From positions 1 to 64,000 of the forward strand of contig JAEEQP010000008.1 of assembly GCA_016285355.1 (NCBI GenBank): 64,000 nt of DNA, read 5' to 3'. Below, in pieces: positions 45,238-53,995 of this stretch. Position 1 is the stretch's first letter, and the number at the start of each line of letters is the position of its first letter. A program made the position numbers and the translations under genes. The notes below the pieces were generated by a model. It was not told the origin of the DNA, ran no database searches, and saw only the letters and a list, made by a program, of their open reading frames with translations. Origin of the DNA: Bacteroidales bacterium (GTDB lineage: Bacteria > Bacteroidota > Bacteroidia > Bacteroidales > F082).

Positions 45238-47829
45238 TTACTTTGTAATAGTAAATTTCTTCGTCACTGTCCCTTCATCTCCTTGAATCCTAATGAAATA
45301 CATCCCGGAAGGATACTCGTTGAGTGACAGGGCAATTTTGTCGGCATCAACTTCAGCCTCATAAAGCGTCTCGCCCGTCACCGAGATGAGGGTGATGTGC
45401 TTCATGCCGACACGGGCTATGGTCAGTTGATTGTTGGCAGGGTTGGGATAGATGGTGGCTTCTAAGCCATCTTGTTCATCCACAGTCATCACATCCTTGT
45501 CCAAACAATCCGACCACGAAATGGTGTTTCCGCCATCGGTGCTGATGCCGTATTTGTATTGGCCAATCGGTAGGGCATCCCAACCGTAATCCACATAATT
45601 CGGCTGGGCCACGTTGGAAGCAATCAAGATGCTGTTGCTGCCGTCGCAGTTGGCGCGATAGATTTCAAAAGGCGTGCCCACGGTGATGTCGTCGATATAG
45701 AAGGCGTTATCGTATTCGCCTTCAGCGAGTTGGTTGGCGTATTTCCATTCTAAGATGTGGTTGCCGGGACCAATGGCCACGGTGTAGCGCGTCCACGGCA
45801 CTTCATCTTTCAAGGTCTCGCCATATTGCACATTGTCGATGAAGAAGCCGCAGCCATTGAGTGGGAAGCAACTGACGCGGGCATAGTAGCTTACGACACA
45901 CGAGGTGGGCAGGTTGACCGCCAACGAAATCTTGCTGTTGGAGAACATGCCCGTGTTGGTCGACTTGGCGCAATAGGTGCCGGTGTTGGGTTGCGTGGTG
46001 GTGATGACCCAAGGACTGGTGGCGTCGTTAATCCACATGTTTTGGTAGAAGTCGCCCGACTCGAAACCATCGTAAATGCCCGAAGGCAGGTTCCACGACA
46101 ATGAAACGCGTGTGTTGTTGATGATTTCGGCTTCAATTTCAACCTCTTTCGTTATGGTGACATAATTGGAAGGCAGCGAAGTCATGTCGTTATTCAACAG
46201 GGCAGTCACATAATAGGTATAGGAGCCTGCGTAGTTGAGGTGGTCGGTGTAAGTGGTATTCGTCAAGTTGTTGGCGATGCGGAGACCGTCGCGGTAAACT
46301 TCGTACGAAACCGCTTCGGGGGCGGCGGTCCAGTTAAGGTTGACTTGTTCCCCATCAAATTCAGCGGTAAGGTCTGTAGGGCCATGATGGAACAAAGCGT
46401 TGATGGCAGCCAAAGCATCGATGCGGCCTGCGCCCACGCGGTTGTTTTTCATGGTGTTGCCAACGCGAACAGAGGTGAGCTCGATGATGGAGTCCAATTC
46501 GGCGGGACTCAAGTCGGGATTGGCTTCAAGCAACATGGCCAACACACCAGCCACACAGGGCGTAGCCATCGAAGTGCCGTCCATTTCGATGTAGTTGTTG
46601 GTAGTCTGGTAGTTTAATGAAGTGATGTTGGCACCAGGGGCGGAGATGTCGGGACGAATCAAACCAGGTTGGGTGGCGTCGCCATTTTCGTAGGGGTAGT
46701 CGTTGTAGTTGCCGACATTGGGTCCTGAAGTCCAAGTCGAAGGACCGATGGAGGAGAAGCCACAATGTTCGTCGTTGGAGTCGGTGGCTCCCACGCTGAT
46801 GACCGAAGTCAGGCCGCCTTCAATCTGTTGGTCGGGGTGGAGCCACGGTGGAGGGCAGTTGCCTGGGGCGCTGATGTTGAAGGGAACAGGATAAGTGTAT
46901 TGCGTCTGGCCTTCATTGCCGCAAGCTATGGCAGCCGCTACACCAGCACTAAGGCAGGTGGCAAAAACATCGCGGTAGTAGTAGCAGGGGCCAGCCCCAA
47001 CATCACTGAGCGAAAGGCTGAGGATGTCGGCACCATGCTCCAAGGCAAACTCAACACCTTGGATAAGATGTGTCGCTTCGCCATCACCTTCTGCACTCAA
47101 AATCTTGATGGCCATGATTTTGGCACCTGGAGCAACACCTGTTTGTGTGCCCGCATTGCCTTGACCAGCGATGATTCCAGCAGTATGTGTGCCATGACCT
47201 TGGTCGTCCATGGGGTCGTTGTCCTGATTGAAAATGTCGTAGCCGTGATGCGGGAACTCGCTGCCGCCGTCCCACATGCTGTTGGCGATGTCGATATGGT
47301 TGTAGTTGACGCCTGTGTCGATGAGGCCTACGATGATACCATTGCCAGTATAGCCAGAACCGTTATAGTTCCAAACCTCAGGCGCGTTGACTTTGTCGAC
47401 ATGCCAAGCGTTGGCTTTTGCAGCAGCAGGGTGAACTTTTTCGTTCATTGGAACCATGGAACGCATCTCGTCGGGGATAATCAGGGCAATGTCTTTGCGT
47501 TCAGCGAGTTGTGCAATGACTTCTGCACTGGCCGAGCAACTGAAGCCGTTGAACGACCAGAAGGATTTCAGGTCGGTGACCATGTTTTCGCTTTTGTAAT
47601 TCTCAAGAAAATCAATTACTTGCGCTTGTGAGGCTTGGCAAAAAGCCTTTCGATCGGCGATGACAAACGCACGACGTTGTTCCTTGGTCATAAAGGCGGT
47701 CTTTTGCGCCAAATGAGTGTCGTCATAGCGTTCAGCCATCATCACGATGACATGTTGGAGGCCGTTGGATTGGCCGAATAAGGTACTTAAACAAAGGGTA
47801 AGGAAAAGGGTGAAAATGTGTTTCTTCAT
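45238..47829 (-). CDS. S8 subtilisin-like serine protease with T9SS sorting domain
   Basis: An 863-aa protein from ATG 47829 (signal MKKHIFTLFLTLCLSTLFGQ). An inhibitor I9-like propeptide (about 25-140) precedes a subtilase domain with catalytic Asp171 (GLIDTGVN), His212 (GHGTHTAG), oxyanion Asn305 (ACGNEG) and Ser420 (DGTSMATP). Fibronectin-like modules (LNWTAAPEAVSYEVYRDG), a beta-sandwich domain and a C-terminal T9SS type A sorting domain (YPNPANNQLTIA...YPSGMYFIRIQGDEGTVTKKFTITK) follow. Secretion through the type IX system is inferred. The -7 box is at 47896-47903. Confidence 0.9.
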   Translation of the reverse strand: MKKHIFTLFLTLCLSTLFGQSNGLQHVIVMMAERYDDTHLAQKTAFMTKEQRRAFVIADRKAFCQASQAQVIDFLENYKSENMVTDLKSFWSFNGFSCSASAEVIAQLAERKDIALIIPDEMRSMVPMNEKVHPAAAKANAWHVDKVNAPEVWNYNGSGYTGNGIIVGLIDTGVNYNHIDIANSMWDGGSEFPHHGYDIFNQDNDPMDDQGHGTHTAGIIAGQGNAGTQTGVAPGAKIMAIKILSAEGDGEATHLIQGVEFALEHGADILSLSLSDVGAGPCYYYRDVFATCLSAGVAAAIACGNEGQTQYTYPVPFNISAPGNCPPPWLHPDQQIEGGLTSVISVGATDSNDEHCGFSSIGPSTWTSGPNVGNYNDYPYENGDATQPGLIRPDISAPGANITSLNYQTTNNYIEMDGTSMATPCVAGVLAMLLEANPDLSPAELDSIIELTSVRVGNTMKNNRVGAGRIDALAAINALFHHGPTDLTAEFDGEQVNLNWTAAPEAVSYEVYRDGLRIANNLTNTTYTDHLNYAGSYTYYVTALLNNDMTSLPSNYVTITKEVEIEAEIINNTRVSLSWNLPSGIYDGFESGDFYQNMWINDATSPWVITTTQPNTGTYCAKSTNTGMFSNSKISLAVNLPTSCVVSYYARVSCFPLNGCGFFIDNVQYGETLKDEVPWTRYTVAIGPGNHILEWKYANQLAEGEYDNAFYIDDITVGTPFEIYRANCDGSNSILIASNVAQPNYVDYGWDALPIGQYKYGISTDGGNTISWSDCLDKDVMTVDEQDGLEATIYPNPANNQLTIARVGMKHITLISVTGETLYEAEVDADKIALSLNEYPSGMYFIRIQGDEGTVTKKFTITK

Positions 47830-48052
47830 GATATGTTGTTGGTTTTGTGTAACAATACGTTTCCGATGCGGCATTCGAGACACCGTTTGCGCTTGCAAAA
47901 ATACGAATAAGTTTGTTGATTTTGTACGAACAATTCAGATTGCTTCGGGAGGCTTGCCGCTTCAATAGTATGAGCAGGAGCGGCGAAAGGGTGAGCAAAG
48001 ATACAGCCAGCACAATTGACTTTAAAATCGTGTTAGGTTTTTCGTTTTCCAT
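47732..48052 (-). CDS. Possible remnant of a small membrane protein
   Basis: The frame starts MENEKPNTILKSIVLAVSLLTLSPLLLILL, a plausible N-terminus plus membrane helix. It then runs into sequence that overlaps the promoter and signal peptide codons of the S8 protease. The C-terminal half looks non-coding (HPFPYPLFKY). I read it as a truncated gene fragment or chance. Confidence 0.25.
   Translation of the reverse strand: MENEKPNTILKSIVLAVSLLTLSPLLLILLKRQASRSNLNCSYKINKLIRIFASANGVSNAASETYCYTKPTTYHEETHFHPFPYPLFKYLIRPIQRPPTCHRDDG
47896..47903 (-). promoter_or_regulatory. -7 box of S8 protease gene
   Basis: The reverse complement reads TATTTTTG, 66 nt before the ATG at 47829; the -33 element is not clear. 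Confidence 0.45.
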
Positions 48053-48071
48053 ATTTCTGTTTTTGCACTGA

Positions 48072-48182
48072 TTAGTCTTCTTCCATTTTGATTTTCCGTG
48101 CCCTTAATGCAAACAACTTGAATGTCACGCTGGTCTTGTCGGCTTCGTAGAGCATCTTCTTGAAATCATCGTCAGAAATCAC
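48072..48182 (-). CDS. Possible 36-aa small ORF (GTG start)
   Basis: GTG at 48182 follows the stop of the 454-aa gene by 2 nt. The frame encodes ISDDDFKKMLYEADKTSVTF, continues in a basic segment and ends KMEED. The charge pattern is protein-like and the position suggests coupling, but no family is recognised. It may be the tail of a decayed gene. Confidence 0.3.
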   Translation of the reverse strand: MISDDDFKKMLYEADKTSVTFKLFALRARKIKMEED

Positions 48183-48184
48183 TT

Positions 48185-49549
48185 TTAAAATGGTTTGAAA
48201 TAATCCCGCTCGTTATCTTCAGAATCATCAAGAAACCCCTTGGCTTCTACCTTGATTTCTACTGGGAAAGTTTCTCTGGCAAGATCAATTAAGCGTTCCC
48301 AGCTTCGGTTTCGGTATTCTCTGAAACGGTCGCCAAATTGTTGCAAGGCAATCTTTTGGTCGGGCTCCTCCGATAAAAATGATGGTATATTTTGTTGAAG
48401 ATATTTGTTCCATGCAATGAATTTAACCACAGTGTTTGTGTTTCCTGTTTGTATTAACAGTTGAATACGTCCTTTCAAATCTGACAGGAAATACAATGTC
48501 GGTTTGTAGTTGAGCAACAACTTTATGTATTTATCAGGGTTGTTATAAAAATCAGCACAGTCAAATGCGGTACGACTATAGCGATAATAGTTGTCCGCTG
48601 CATATATCCATGGTTTATAATTGCGATTCAAAAGGCGTTTGACACGCCCGAACAAGAGGCTTTCAGCTTCGTCGTCATTAAGACGCATGTGTGTGTTTGC
48701 CAATACTTGGTAGTACTGTATTTGAGACAATCTGCTTTTGTCGATGTTAAAGCCCTCCTTTTTGGCAAGGCGCATACAAAGAAATTGGTAATCGGCCTTC
48801 CCCAACTCTTCTTGATGCATCAAGACATAATCCAGAGGAAATCTGTGCATAATGACCCTAGCACATTCAGGTTCACCATAAGACAGCCATGCTTTCTCAA
48901 CATCGGGCATAATGGCATCATCCCACCAATTATTCAGTAATATGTCTAACCAGTCCCTCTTATGTAATGATTTTGCAGATAAGACAGCCTTTATAATTTG
49001 GATTTGACATGGCAGAGATTGCCCCCAGAAACGCATTTCGAGAAAGACAGAAGCATCACTTCTTTCCTGGTTGTTGCTCGACTGAAGTTTGTCCATCAGT
49101 TGTTTTATTGGATATTGCTCCTCTTCTGGTGTTACAATGATGGTTTTTTCATCTGGTTTCACTGGAATAATCCTGCCAAATGATATACTAGTAGTCCTTT
49201 CAATGTAGTTTTTTTCAACAAACTCAGGCTCACTTTTTAGCAGCTTGTTCAAAACACTAATGGCACGTGTCGGGTTTTCCTCATACAAGCTATAGAACCT
49301 TTGGGCATTCAAACTATCCGTGCCAAATTCTTGATGCACTAATGCATCGGGGAGGTATCTTAGGATGCAGAGTTCATCCATAATGATGAAATCCTGTTCG
49401 TTAAGTTCAATCTCATCAAGCCTTTTATTTAGTGCTTTAGCTATTTCCAATTCTTTTATTCTTGGATCATCATCACTTATGAGTGAAAGCTGATCTCTAA
49501 GCGTTTTGGCAATGTCATTAAATTGTTCGGTATCGTTTGGCATAATCAT
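48185..49549 (-). CDS. Hypothetical helical-repeat protein
   Basis: A 454-aa soluble protein with no signal peptide, predicted nearly all alpha-helical. The N-terminus carries acidic helices (MIMPNDTEQFNDIAKTLRDQL). The central region has several 35-45-residue helical pairs reminiscent of HEAT- or TPR-like repeats (WLDILLNNWWDDAIMPDVEKAWLSYG; YQVLANTHMRLNDDEAESLLFGRVKRLLN). I recognise no family. It lies at the far end of a same-strand run that begins with the retron and is separated from the preceding lipoprotein gene by 15 nt, so it could be a late gene of that operon. Confidence 0.55.
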   Translation of the reverse strand: MIMPNDTEQFNDIAKTLRDQLSLISDDDPRIKELEIAKALNKRLDEIELNEQDFIIMDELCILRYLPDALVHQEFGTDSLNAQRFYSLYEENPTRAISVLNKLLKSEPEFVEKNYIERTTSISFGRIIPVKPDEKTIIVTPEEEQYPIKQLMDKLQSSNNQERSDASVFLEMRFWGQSLPCQIQIIKAVLSAKSLHKRDWLDILLNNWWDDAIMPDVEKAWLSYGEPECARVIMHRFPLDYVLMHQEELGKADYQFLCMRLAKKEGFNIDKSRLSQIQYYQVLANTHMRLNDDEAESLLFGRVKRLLNRNYKPWIYAADNYYRYSRTAFDCADFYNNPDKYIKLLLNYKPTLYFLSDLKGRIQLLIQTGNTNTVVKFIAWNKYLQQNIPSFLSEEPDQKIALQQFGDRFREYRNRSWERLIDLARETFPVEIKVEAKGFLDDSEDNERDYFKPF

Positions 49550-49564
49550 TACAAATTAAAATCC

Positions 49565-50389
49565 TTAATAGCTATAGTGTAACACAGTGGTTTCATTTAT
49601 TGTAGTATCCATCAGTTGCTCTTGCCTGACCGCCACACTTTTATAAGGTCTGCCGTCACGGAAATAGTAAGTCGTGGAATCGGAGCAACAAGCCCCATCA
49701 CTTGTAAGTAACAACAAGGTTTCATTGGTTGGGTCAAATTTGCAATATGTCCGACAAGTTTCCGTGGATAATCTGTAAAAAGGCTCATTTCGGATTTGCA
49801 TAAAGCCTTCATGGAAATCCGAATAGAAAGTAAAATCCTCGCAGTCAAGCCAATCATCCTTATCTAATTCTCTGTATGGTCTGGGAGAACCACAAATGAC
49901 AAGATCTTTTTTGCCATCAAAATTGTAATCCGCAAATCCCACAATGGCCCTCCAATCCAAATAGGGCTGCATTGATTCTTCGTAATACTGATTCAGGACT
50001 ATCGTGTCTGGACTTTCCTCCAATCGCGTTTCGTCAAACCAAACGTCCACATTGATTTCATGGGTTAGCATTTTCGTCGTGTCGGAGTTTGAGAAATAAA
50101 AATAGCCCGTCCCGGAAAAGAGTTGCGTTTTGTCACAAAGCCAATGGATCTTGACATTGTAGCCATTGATAAGCTGGTCATAGACGAACCATTTTTCATA
50201 GAGGCCTTTTCTCGTTTGTCGGCTTGGGTTATCTCCATATTGTGTAACGCTGAAAGAATCAATAATCCTATCTCGTGGAATCATGCTCATTTCGGTTGTG
50301 TTTTCGGTTTCTGTTTGCGTCTGTTTCTTTCCTTCACATGACCACAGGAAGAATGACACAATAACTAATGCCATGATTTTATAACACAT
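49565..50389 (-). CDS. Hypothetical lipoprotein
   Basis: A 274-aa protein from ATG 50389, with a short lipoprotein signal (MCYKIMALVIVSFFLWSC). ATG 50374 is an alternative start, and the frame is open to 50428. The body contains a region like the VCBS/FG-GAP style (VGFADYNFDGKKDLVICGSPRPYR), typical of surface lipoproteins that bind Ca2+ or ligands. The start overlaps the end of the retron-linked 362-aa gene, next to a 17-bp direct repeat. Whether it belongs to the retron operon or is a neighbour is unclear. Confidence 0.6.
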   Translation of the reverse strand: MCYKIMALVIVSFFLWSCEGKKQTQTETENTTEMSMIPRDRIIDSFSVTQYGDNPSRQTRKGLYEKWFVYDQLINGYNVKIHWLCDKTQLFSGTGYFYFSNSDTTKMLTHEINVDVWFDETRLEESPDTIVLNQYYEESMQPYLDWRAIVGFADYNFDGKKDLVICGSPRPYRELDKDDWLDCEDFTFYSDFHEGFMQIRNEPFYRLSTETCRTYCKFDPTNETLLLLTSDGACCSDSTTYYFRDGRPYKSVAVRQEQLMDTTINETTVLHYSY

Positions 50390-50395
50390 TGCGCA
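50379..50395. repeat. 17-bp direct repeat, copy 1
   Basis: TTATAACACATTGCGCA at 50379-50395 is identical to 50461-50477. Both lie in the 3' end of the 362-aa gene, and this copy contains its stop codon. Confidence 0.7.
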
Positions 50396-51467
50396 TCTGG
50401 TGAACTCGCAGGAGGGATATCTGCTCATCGATTAAATTTTCATTATAAATTATATTTGTATTATAACACATTGCGCAGGGCTCAAAGCCCAATACATCTA
50501 GTAATTTTCTGTCAAACTTCAATTCTGGATTATAAGTCTTTAAATACAAATCTTTCAAATCTTTAATTATATCCATCTTTCTAGGATGAATATATCTCAA
50601 GACTTTTTTAATATCCTCTTCAGAGTACTGTGTGGGATTGTACATTATTGGTTTATTTGGGTTATTCCCAATATAAGATAAATAAGCGAAACGAATAAAA
50701 ATATCAGTGCGTTTTTTATCTTCCTTTGCCCACGAAAACAAATCATCCAATTGGTGATATATGTTGTCGTTTATTATTTCAACACTAGCATTATCAAACT
50801 CTGCAAATCCAGAGTTGCTCTTAGTCTCAACCTCAAAACTATGGATATGCGTTCCAAAAACTAGATTAAGTTTGAAGACAAAAGCATCCGGCTTTGTTAA
50901 TCTAAGAGACTCATTCTCCTTCCACCATTTACGGAACTCCTTTATCTTTTCTATAACCTCCTGCGGCAAATCGCTACCGCCTCTAACTTGCCATTTATGG
51001 GACTCCTTTGTCTTTTCTAACTCCTTTATCTTTTCTATTACCTCCTGCGGCGAATCAACACCGCCTTCAATTTGCCTCTTTAGTTTTTCTATTATTTTTT
51101 CAATAACTTGGTCAATTATCTCATCAGGAATTCTTATTCTTTCAAATTCAGCATGCAGCCTTTCACAGTCGCAATTATCATGATAAGATGGCGACCTCTC
51201 TGGTTGTACATATCTATAACTATCATGGGGTTTTTCTATTCTGTGATACTTATAAACTGCCTTTTCCATGTTTTTGCAGAAAGACTTGTAAACAAGTAAA
51301 TCATTCACTTCCCAACGAGCAAACAACGCTGTTGGATTGCTTTGATCGATGGTTTTTCCGTTAGGTGCAGTCCAAATGATAGGATCATCAAACTTATAAT
51401 CCTTGTCTTTTGGAACCTCAAATCCTTTTGTTATTCTATGGAAGTTATAATTGGTGATGTATGCCAT
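50379..51467 (-). CDS. Retron-associated protein of unknown function with Cys/His motifs
   Basis: A 362-aa soluble protein, third gene of the retron operon (17 nt after the HEPN gene). I do not recognise a family. Visible features: a CDCERLH segment (about 99-105), near an earlier YHDNC and a late CAMCYN (about 336-341), which could form a zinc site; and a Lys/Glu-rich helical middle with an internal duplication (GG-D-PQEVIEKIKE, about 134-148 and 162-176). The C-terminal third has ordered helices (HPRKMDIIKDLKDLYLKTYNPELKF). It may be a second effector, an adaptor or a specificity factor. Confidence 0.55.
   Translation of the reverse strand: MAYITNYNFHRITKGFEVPKDKDYKFDDPIIWTAPNGKTIDQSNPTALFARWEVNDLLVYKSFCKNMEKAVYKYHRIEKPHDSYRYVQPERSPSYHDNCDCERLHAEFERIRIPDEIIDQVIEKIIEKLKRQIEGGVDSPQEVIEKIKELEKTKESHKWQVRGGSDLPQEVIEKIKEFRKWWKENESLRLTKPDAFVFKLNLVFGTHIHSFEVETKSNSGFAEFDNASVEIINDNIYHQLDDLFSWAKEDKKRTDIFIRFAYLSYIGNNPNKPIMYNPTQYSEEDIKKVLRYIHPRKMDIIKDLKDLYLKTYNPELKFDRKLLDVLGFEPCAMCYNTNIIYNENLIDEQISLLRVHQMRNVL
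50461..50477. repeat. 17-bp direct repeat, copy 2
   Basis: Identical to 50379-50395; the copies are 82 bp apart start to start. In this copy the minus strand encodes the CAMCYN segment of the 362-aa protein. Confidence 0.7.
50935..51066. repeat. Internal duplication within 362-aa gene
   Basis: AACTCCTTTATCTTTTCTAT occurs at about 50935 and again at about 51020, followed each time by ACCTCCTGCGGC and a GAT-like spacer, with a period near 84 bp. It encodes the repeated PQEVIEKIKE segment and suggests recent tandem duplication. Confidence 0.65.
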
Positions 51468-51483
51468 GTGTTATTTGGTTTTA

Positions 51484-52209
51484 TTATCTGAAAACAGCAT
51501 TTTTTACTGTGTTCACGAGTGTGTTTAGAACCTTTTCTACTTCTTCATATGGAGTTTTCGACACCCATATTTTCAGTTTTTCGCTTTTATCATCCTTATC
51601 ACCAGATAGTAAACTTCTATGGCTTTGCACATTTCTTGCTTGATATATTTCCTGAAATAATGAATAGGTTACACCATAAGCCAAATTTGTTTCGACTCTA
51701 ATAAGGTTTAACTTGTTGCTATAAGTAACAATGTCGCCTTTTACTTTACAATAGAACTTGGGGTCTTTAGCATCAATAGCCATTTCATAATAACCATTGC
51801 ACTTGTTTCTAAGCTCTTCCTCTGTTAGATACTTGGTATAGCAATAGTAGTTTACAATACCTTCTGCCTGCAGATTTGCATAACGGCAAAATTCAAGAAA
51901 ATCAGGTTCGTGTTTTCTCACGCCACATCGGTATCGTAACATCTCTCTCCAATCGGCTTCAAGCTTTAAACGAAGCACTTCATCCTTAACAAAAGAATAA
52001 TCAATTTGTATAGCCATTTCGTCTATGATATAATCTATGGCCAAATATCTTTCAATGTTGGAAATCATATCATTATTGCCACAAATAGGATTTGCACAGC
52101 CCCATCTGGTCTGCAACTCTCTATGCAGCCACTCGTTTCCTGGCTGTTTAGAGAGTTGAGCGATTTTATCTATTGTTTTTATTATGGCTTCCCGATTATC
52201 CATAGTCAT
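51484..52209 (-). CDS. HEPN-domain RNase-like protein (retron effector candidate)
   Basis: A 241-aa protein, mostly helical. The HEPN RNase motif RNxxxH is at Arg192, Asn193 and His197 (IYQARNVQSHRSLL). A long helix before it (LNLIRVETNLAYGVTYSLFQEIY) and a helix after (TPYEEVEKVLNTLVNTVKNAVF) fit the HEPN bundle. HEPN toxins in abortive systems cut RNA and are often held inactive by a partner. Its ATG overlaps the reverse transcriptase stop by 4 nt, so the two are co-translated. I infer it is the toxin released when the RT-msDNA complex is disturbed. The motif match is from sequence reading only. Confidence 0.7.
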   Translation of the reverse strand: MTMDNREAIIKTIDKIAQLSKQPGNEWLHRELQTRWGCANPICGNNDMISNIERYLAIDYIIDEMAIQIDYSFVKDEVLRLKLEADWREMLRYRCGVRKHEPDFLEFCRYANLQAEGIVNYYCYTKYLTEEELRNKCNGYYEMAIDAKDPKFYCKVKGDIVTYSNKLNLIRVETNLAYGVTYSLFQEIYQARNVQSHRSLLSGDKDDKSEKLKIWVSKTPYEEVEKVLNTLVNTVKNAVFR

Positions 52210-53681
52210 TCTGAAGTATTGGTTTCGATGAGAGTGGCAAGATCATTCAAAGCGGATAGGACATTGCCATATTCCATCGATGGGGTTAATAGTGTTTGGG
52301 ATTTCTGTGATCCAGCCCCAAACGTTTCATTACACAGTTTCTCAAATCTATTGGCATAGGACTTATACGTAGAGTCAGTTTCACCCTTTACCATTTTGAG
52401 ATACATGAGTTTTCCTAAGATAATGTTTTCTATATGATGTTCACCCTTAAATCTAAGGTTGCGTATATTAGTCTCGGCATAGTGTTTGGCAAAGATGGCT
52501 TGTGCTTCGTCATACCCTTTCACCTCCCAATTATGAATCAATAAACGCAATTGCTTGAGATACTTACGAGAAACGTTTGTTTTGGAGTTCACGGTCAAGC
52601 CAGTTACTTCTTGCCTCATTCCCCGATGACAGAGTCGCGTCTTATCCTGATTGATTTTGAGACCTTCTTCGTTCTCGATAATGTTGCGCAAAGAAGTGCA
52701 AAACTTGCCATCCTCGGCAAAGACATTCTTCATGCCACTGAAAGTAATATCATCAGCATAACGAGTATATTTCAAACCGTATGCTTTTGCAAGACGAGTA
52801 AGTTTGAAATCCAACTTCTCACAAATAATATTGGTAATGGTAGGCGAAGTTGGTGCTCCTTGTGGAAGAACCTTGTTTTCTCCTTTTTGATAACAGCACA
52901 AGTCGCTAATCAAACTCGCCACCTTTTCATTCAGACAGAATGGTTTTACCAACAACCGCTTGAATACACGACCTGAAGTAATAGAAGGGAAGAAATCCTT
53001 TAGGTCAATATTATAAACAAAGTTTTGGCCAAGATGTACTTGGGCGTTTGTGACAACAGATTTGCCTTTCACAAAACCCATCGCAGCGGCATTGGGATTA
53101 TACACCTCTTGCAGTACGAAATTCAACGCTTGCTGGATGTTCTTTAGTTCACTGCACGGTGCATCAATGGTGCGAAATTCTCCTTTTTTCTTCTTGGGTA
53201 TTTTAAAGGTAACATAACGGCCTTTACGTGCCATTAACTTCAAACGGCCAACAGTGGTTTTTACTGCATCCATGCCATGCAATGCCTGCAATGCCATATT
53301 CAGAACAACACATAAATCATCTATTCCATTCATTGAATGCCACCCCTCAACAATCTTTGCCAATTGTTGTTTGAGATCTTCACCAGTCAGAGGACTACCT
53401 CCATATTTTGGCAATTCATCAATTTTGGAAAGGGCATTGGCTTGGGTCGAAATGAATTCTTCATCTGGCACTTTTGCGGAATCAATATCTTCCAATTCCG
53501 TAACAGCCGCAGCCACTCTAGCCAAATCATCCTCAATAGGTCCAATGGCAAAGAGAACATCCTCGGCTTTTTCAATTCCAGAAGAAACCTGTTCAGAAAC
53601 CTCAGTTTTCTTTGAAGCATTGGTTTGTCCAAGCAACTTCTTGAAGTCCTGCTTTGTTGTTATGTTCTTTTTCTTTGCCAT
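52206..53681 (-). CDS. Retron reverse transcriptase
   Basis: A 491-aa group II-like RT. Retron signatures are present: the region X motif NAxxH (NAQVH, 212-216), NIDLKDFFPS (Asp226), LPQGAPTSP (272-280), catalytic YADD (308-311) and the region Y motif VTGLTVN (359-365). It carries an unusual N-terminal extension of about 110 residues: a Lys-rich start, then acidic helices. It should copy the msd part of the RNA encoded at 53711-53925 into msDNA, primed from the 2'-OH of a G. The downstream HEPN gene overlaps its stop. The -7 box is at 53996-54003. Confidence 0.92.
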   Translation of the reverse strand: MAKKKNITTKQDFKKLLGQTNASKKTEVSEQVSSGIEKAEDVLFAIGPIEDDLARVAAAVTELEDIDSAKVPDEEFISTQANALSKIDELPKYGGSPLTGEDLKQQLAKIVEGWHSMNGIDDLCVVLNMALQALHGMDAVKTTVGRLKLMARKGRYVTFKIPKKKKGEFRTIDAPCSELKNIQQALNFVLQEVYNPNAAAMGFVKGKSVVTNAQVHLGQNFVYNIDLKDFFPSITSGRVFKRLLVKPFCLNEKVASLISDLCCYQKGENKVLPQGAPTSPTITNIICEKLDFKLTRLAKAYGLKYTRYADDITFSGMKNVFAEDGKFCTSLRNIIENEEGLKINQDKTRLCHRGMRQEVTGLTVNSKTNVSRKYLKQLRLLIHNWEVKGYDEAQAIFAKHYAETNIRNLRFKGEHHIENIILGKLMYLKMVKGETDSTYKSYANRFEKLCNETFGAGSQKSQTLLTPSMEYGNVLSALNDLATLIETNTSE

Positions 53682-53710
53682 ACCAATAGTTTCAACTTAC
53701 TCACTTTTCC

Positions 53711-53925
53711 ACGATTGTCACCACTTGCACCATTCATTACTTCAGAAACAGTAATAATCTCAATAATATACAATATCATAATACATAATATCACGAATCA
53801 TAATACCATCAAGGACTAACATTGCGAATCATGCGCCTAGCACATGAACCTGCCGATGCAGCAGGCGCTGCTGTATGGCTAACCACACAGCGGGTCTAAT
53901 TCAGGGTGCTTATGGTGACAATCGT
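53711..53925 (-). ncRNA. Retron msr-msd RNA
   Basis: A perfect 13-nt inverted repeat forms a1 (minus strand ACGATTGTCACCA, 53913-53925) and a2 (TGGTGACAATCGT, 53711-53723). An AGC follows a1 by 2 nt and supplies the probable priming G (base pair at 53909). The msr part contains a 9-bp hairpin (GCTGTGTGG, TTAG, CCATACAGC, 53870-53891) and a larger stem closed by GCGCCT/AGGCGC (53833-53868). The A/T-rich msd part folds into a long hairpin near 53772-53792 with several G-T pairs. a2 ends 30 nt before the RT start, as in known retrons. Confidence 0.85.
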
Positions 53926-53995
53926 TTCAAAGAACTTTAGGCGTTAGCATTTATTTTTCGAGAGCGCTTTGCCTGTTTTCTCTCGTTTTCGTTTG

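Noticed and set aside
53762..53830. Simple A/T-rich low-complexity repeat
   Set aside because: It lies between the retron a1 and a2 repeats and folds as the msd hairpin, so the retron RNA explains it.
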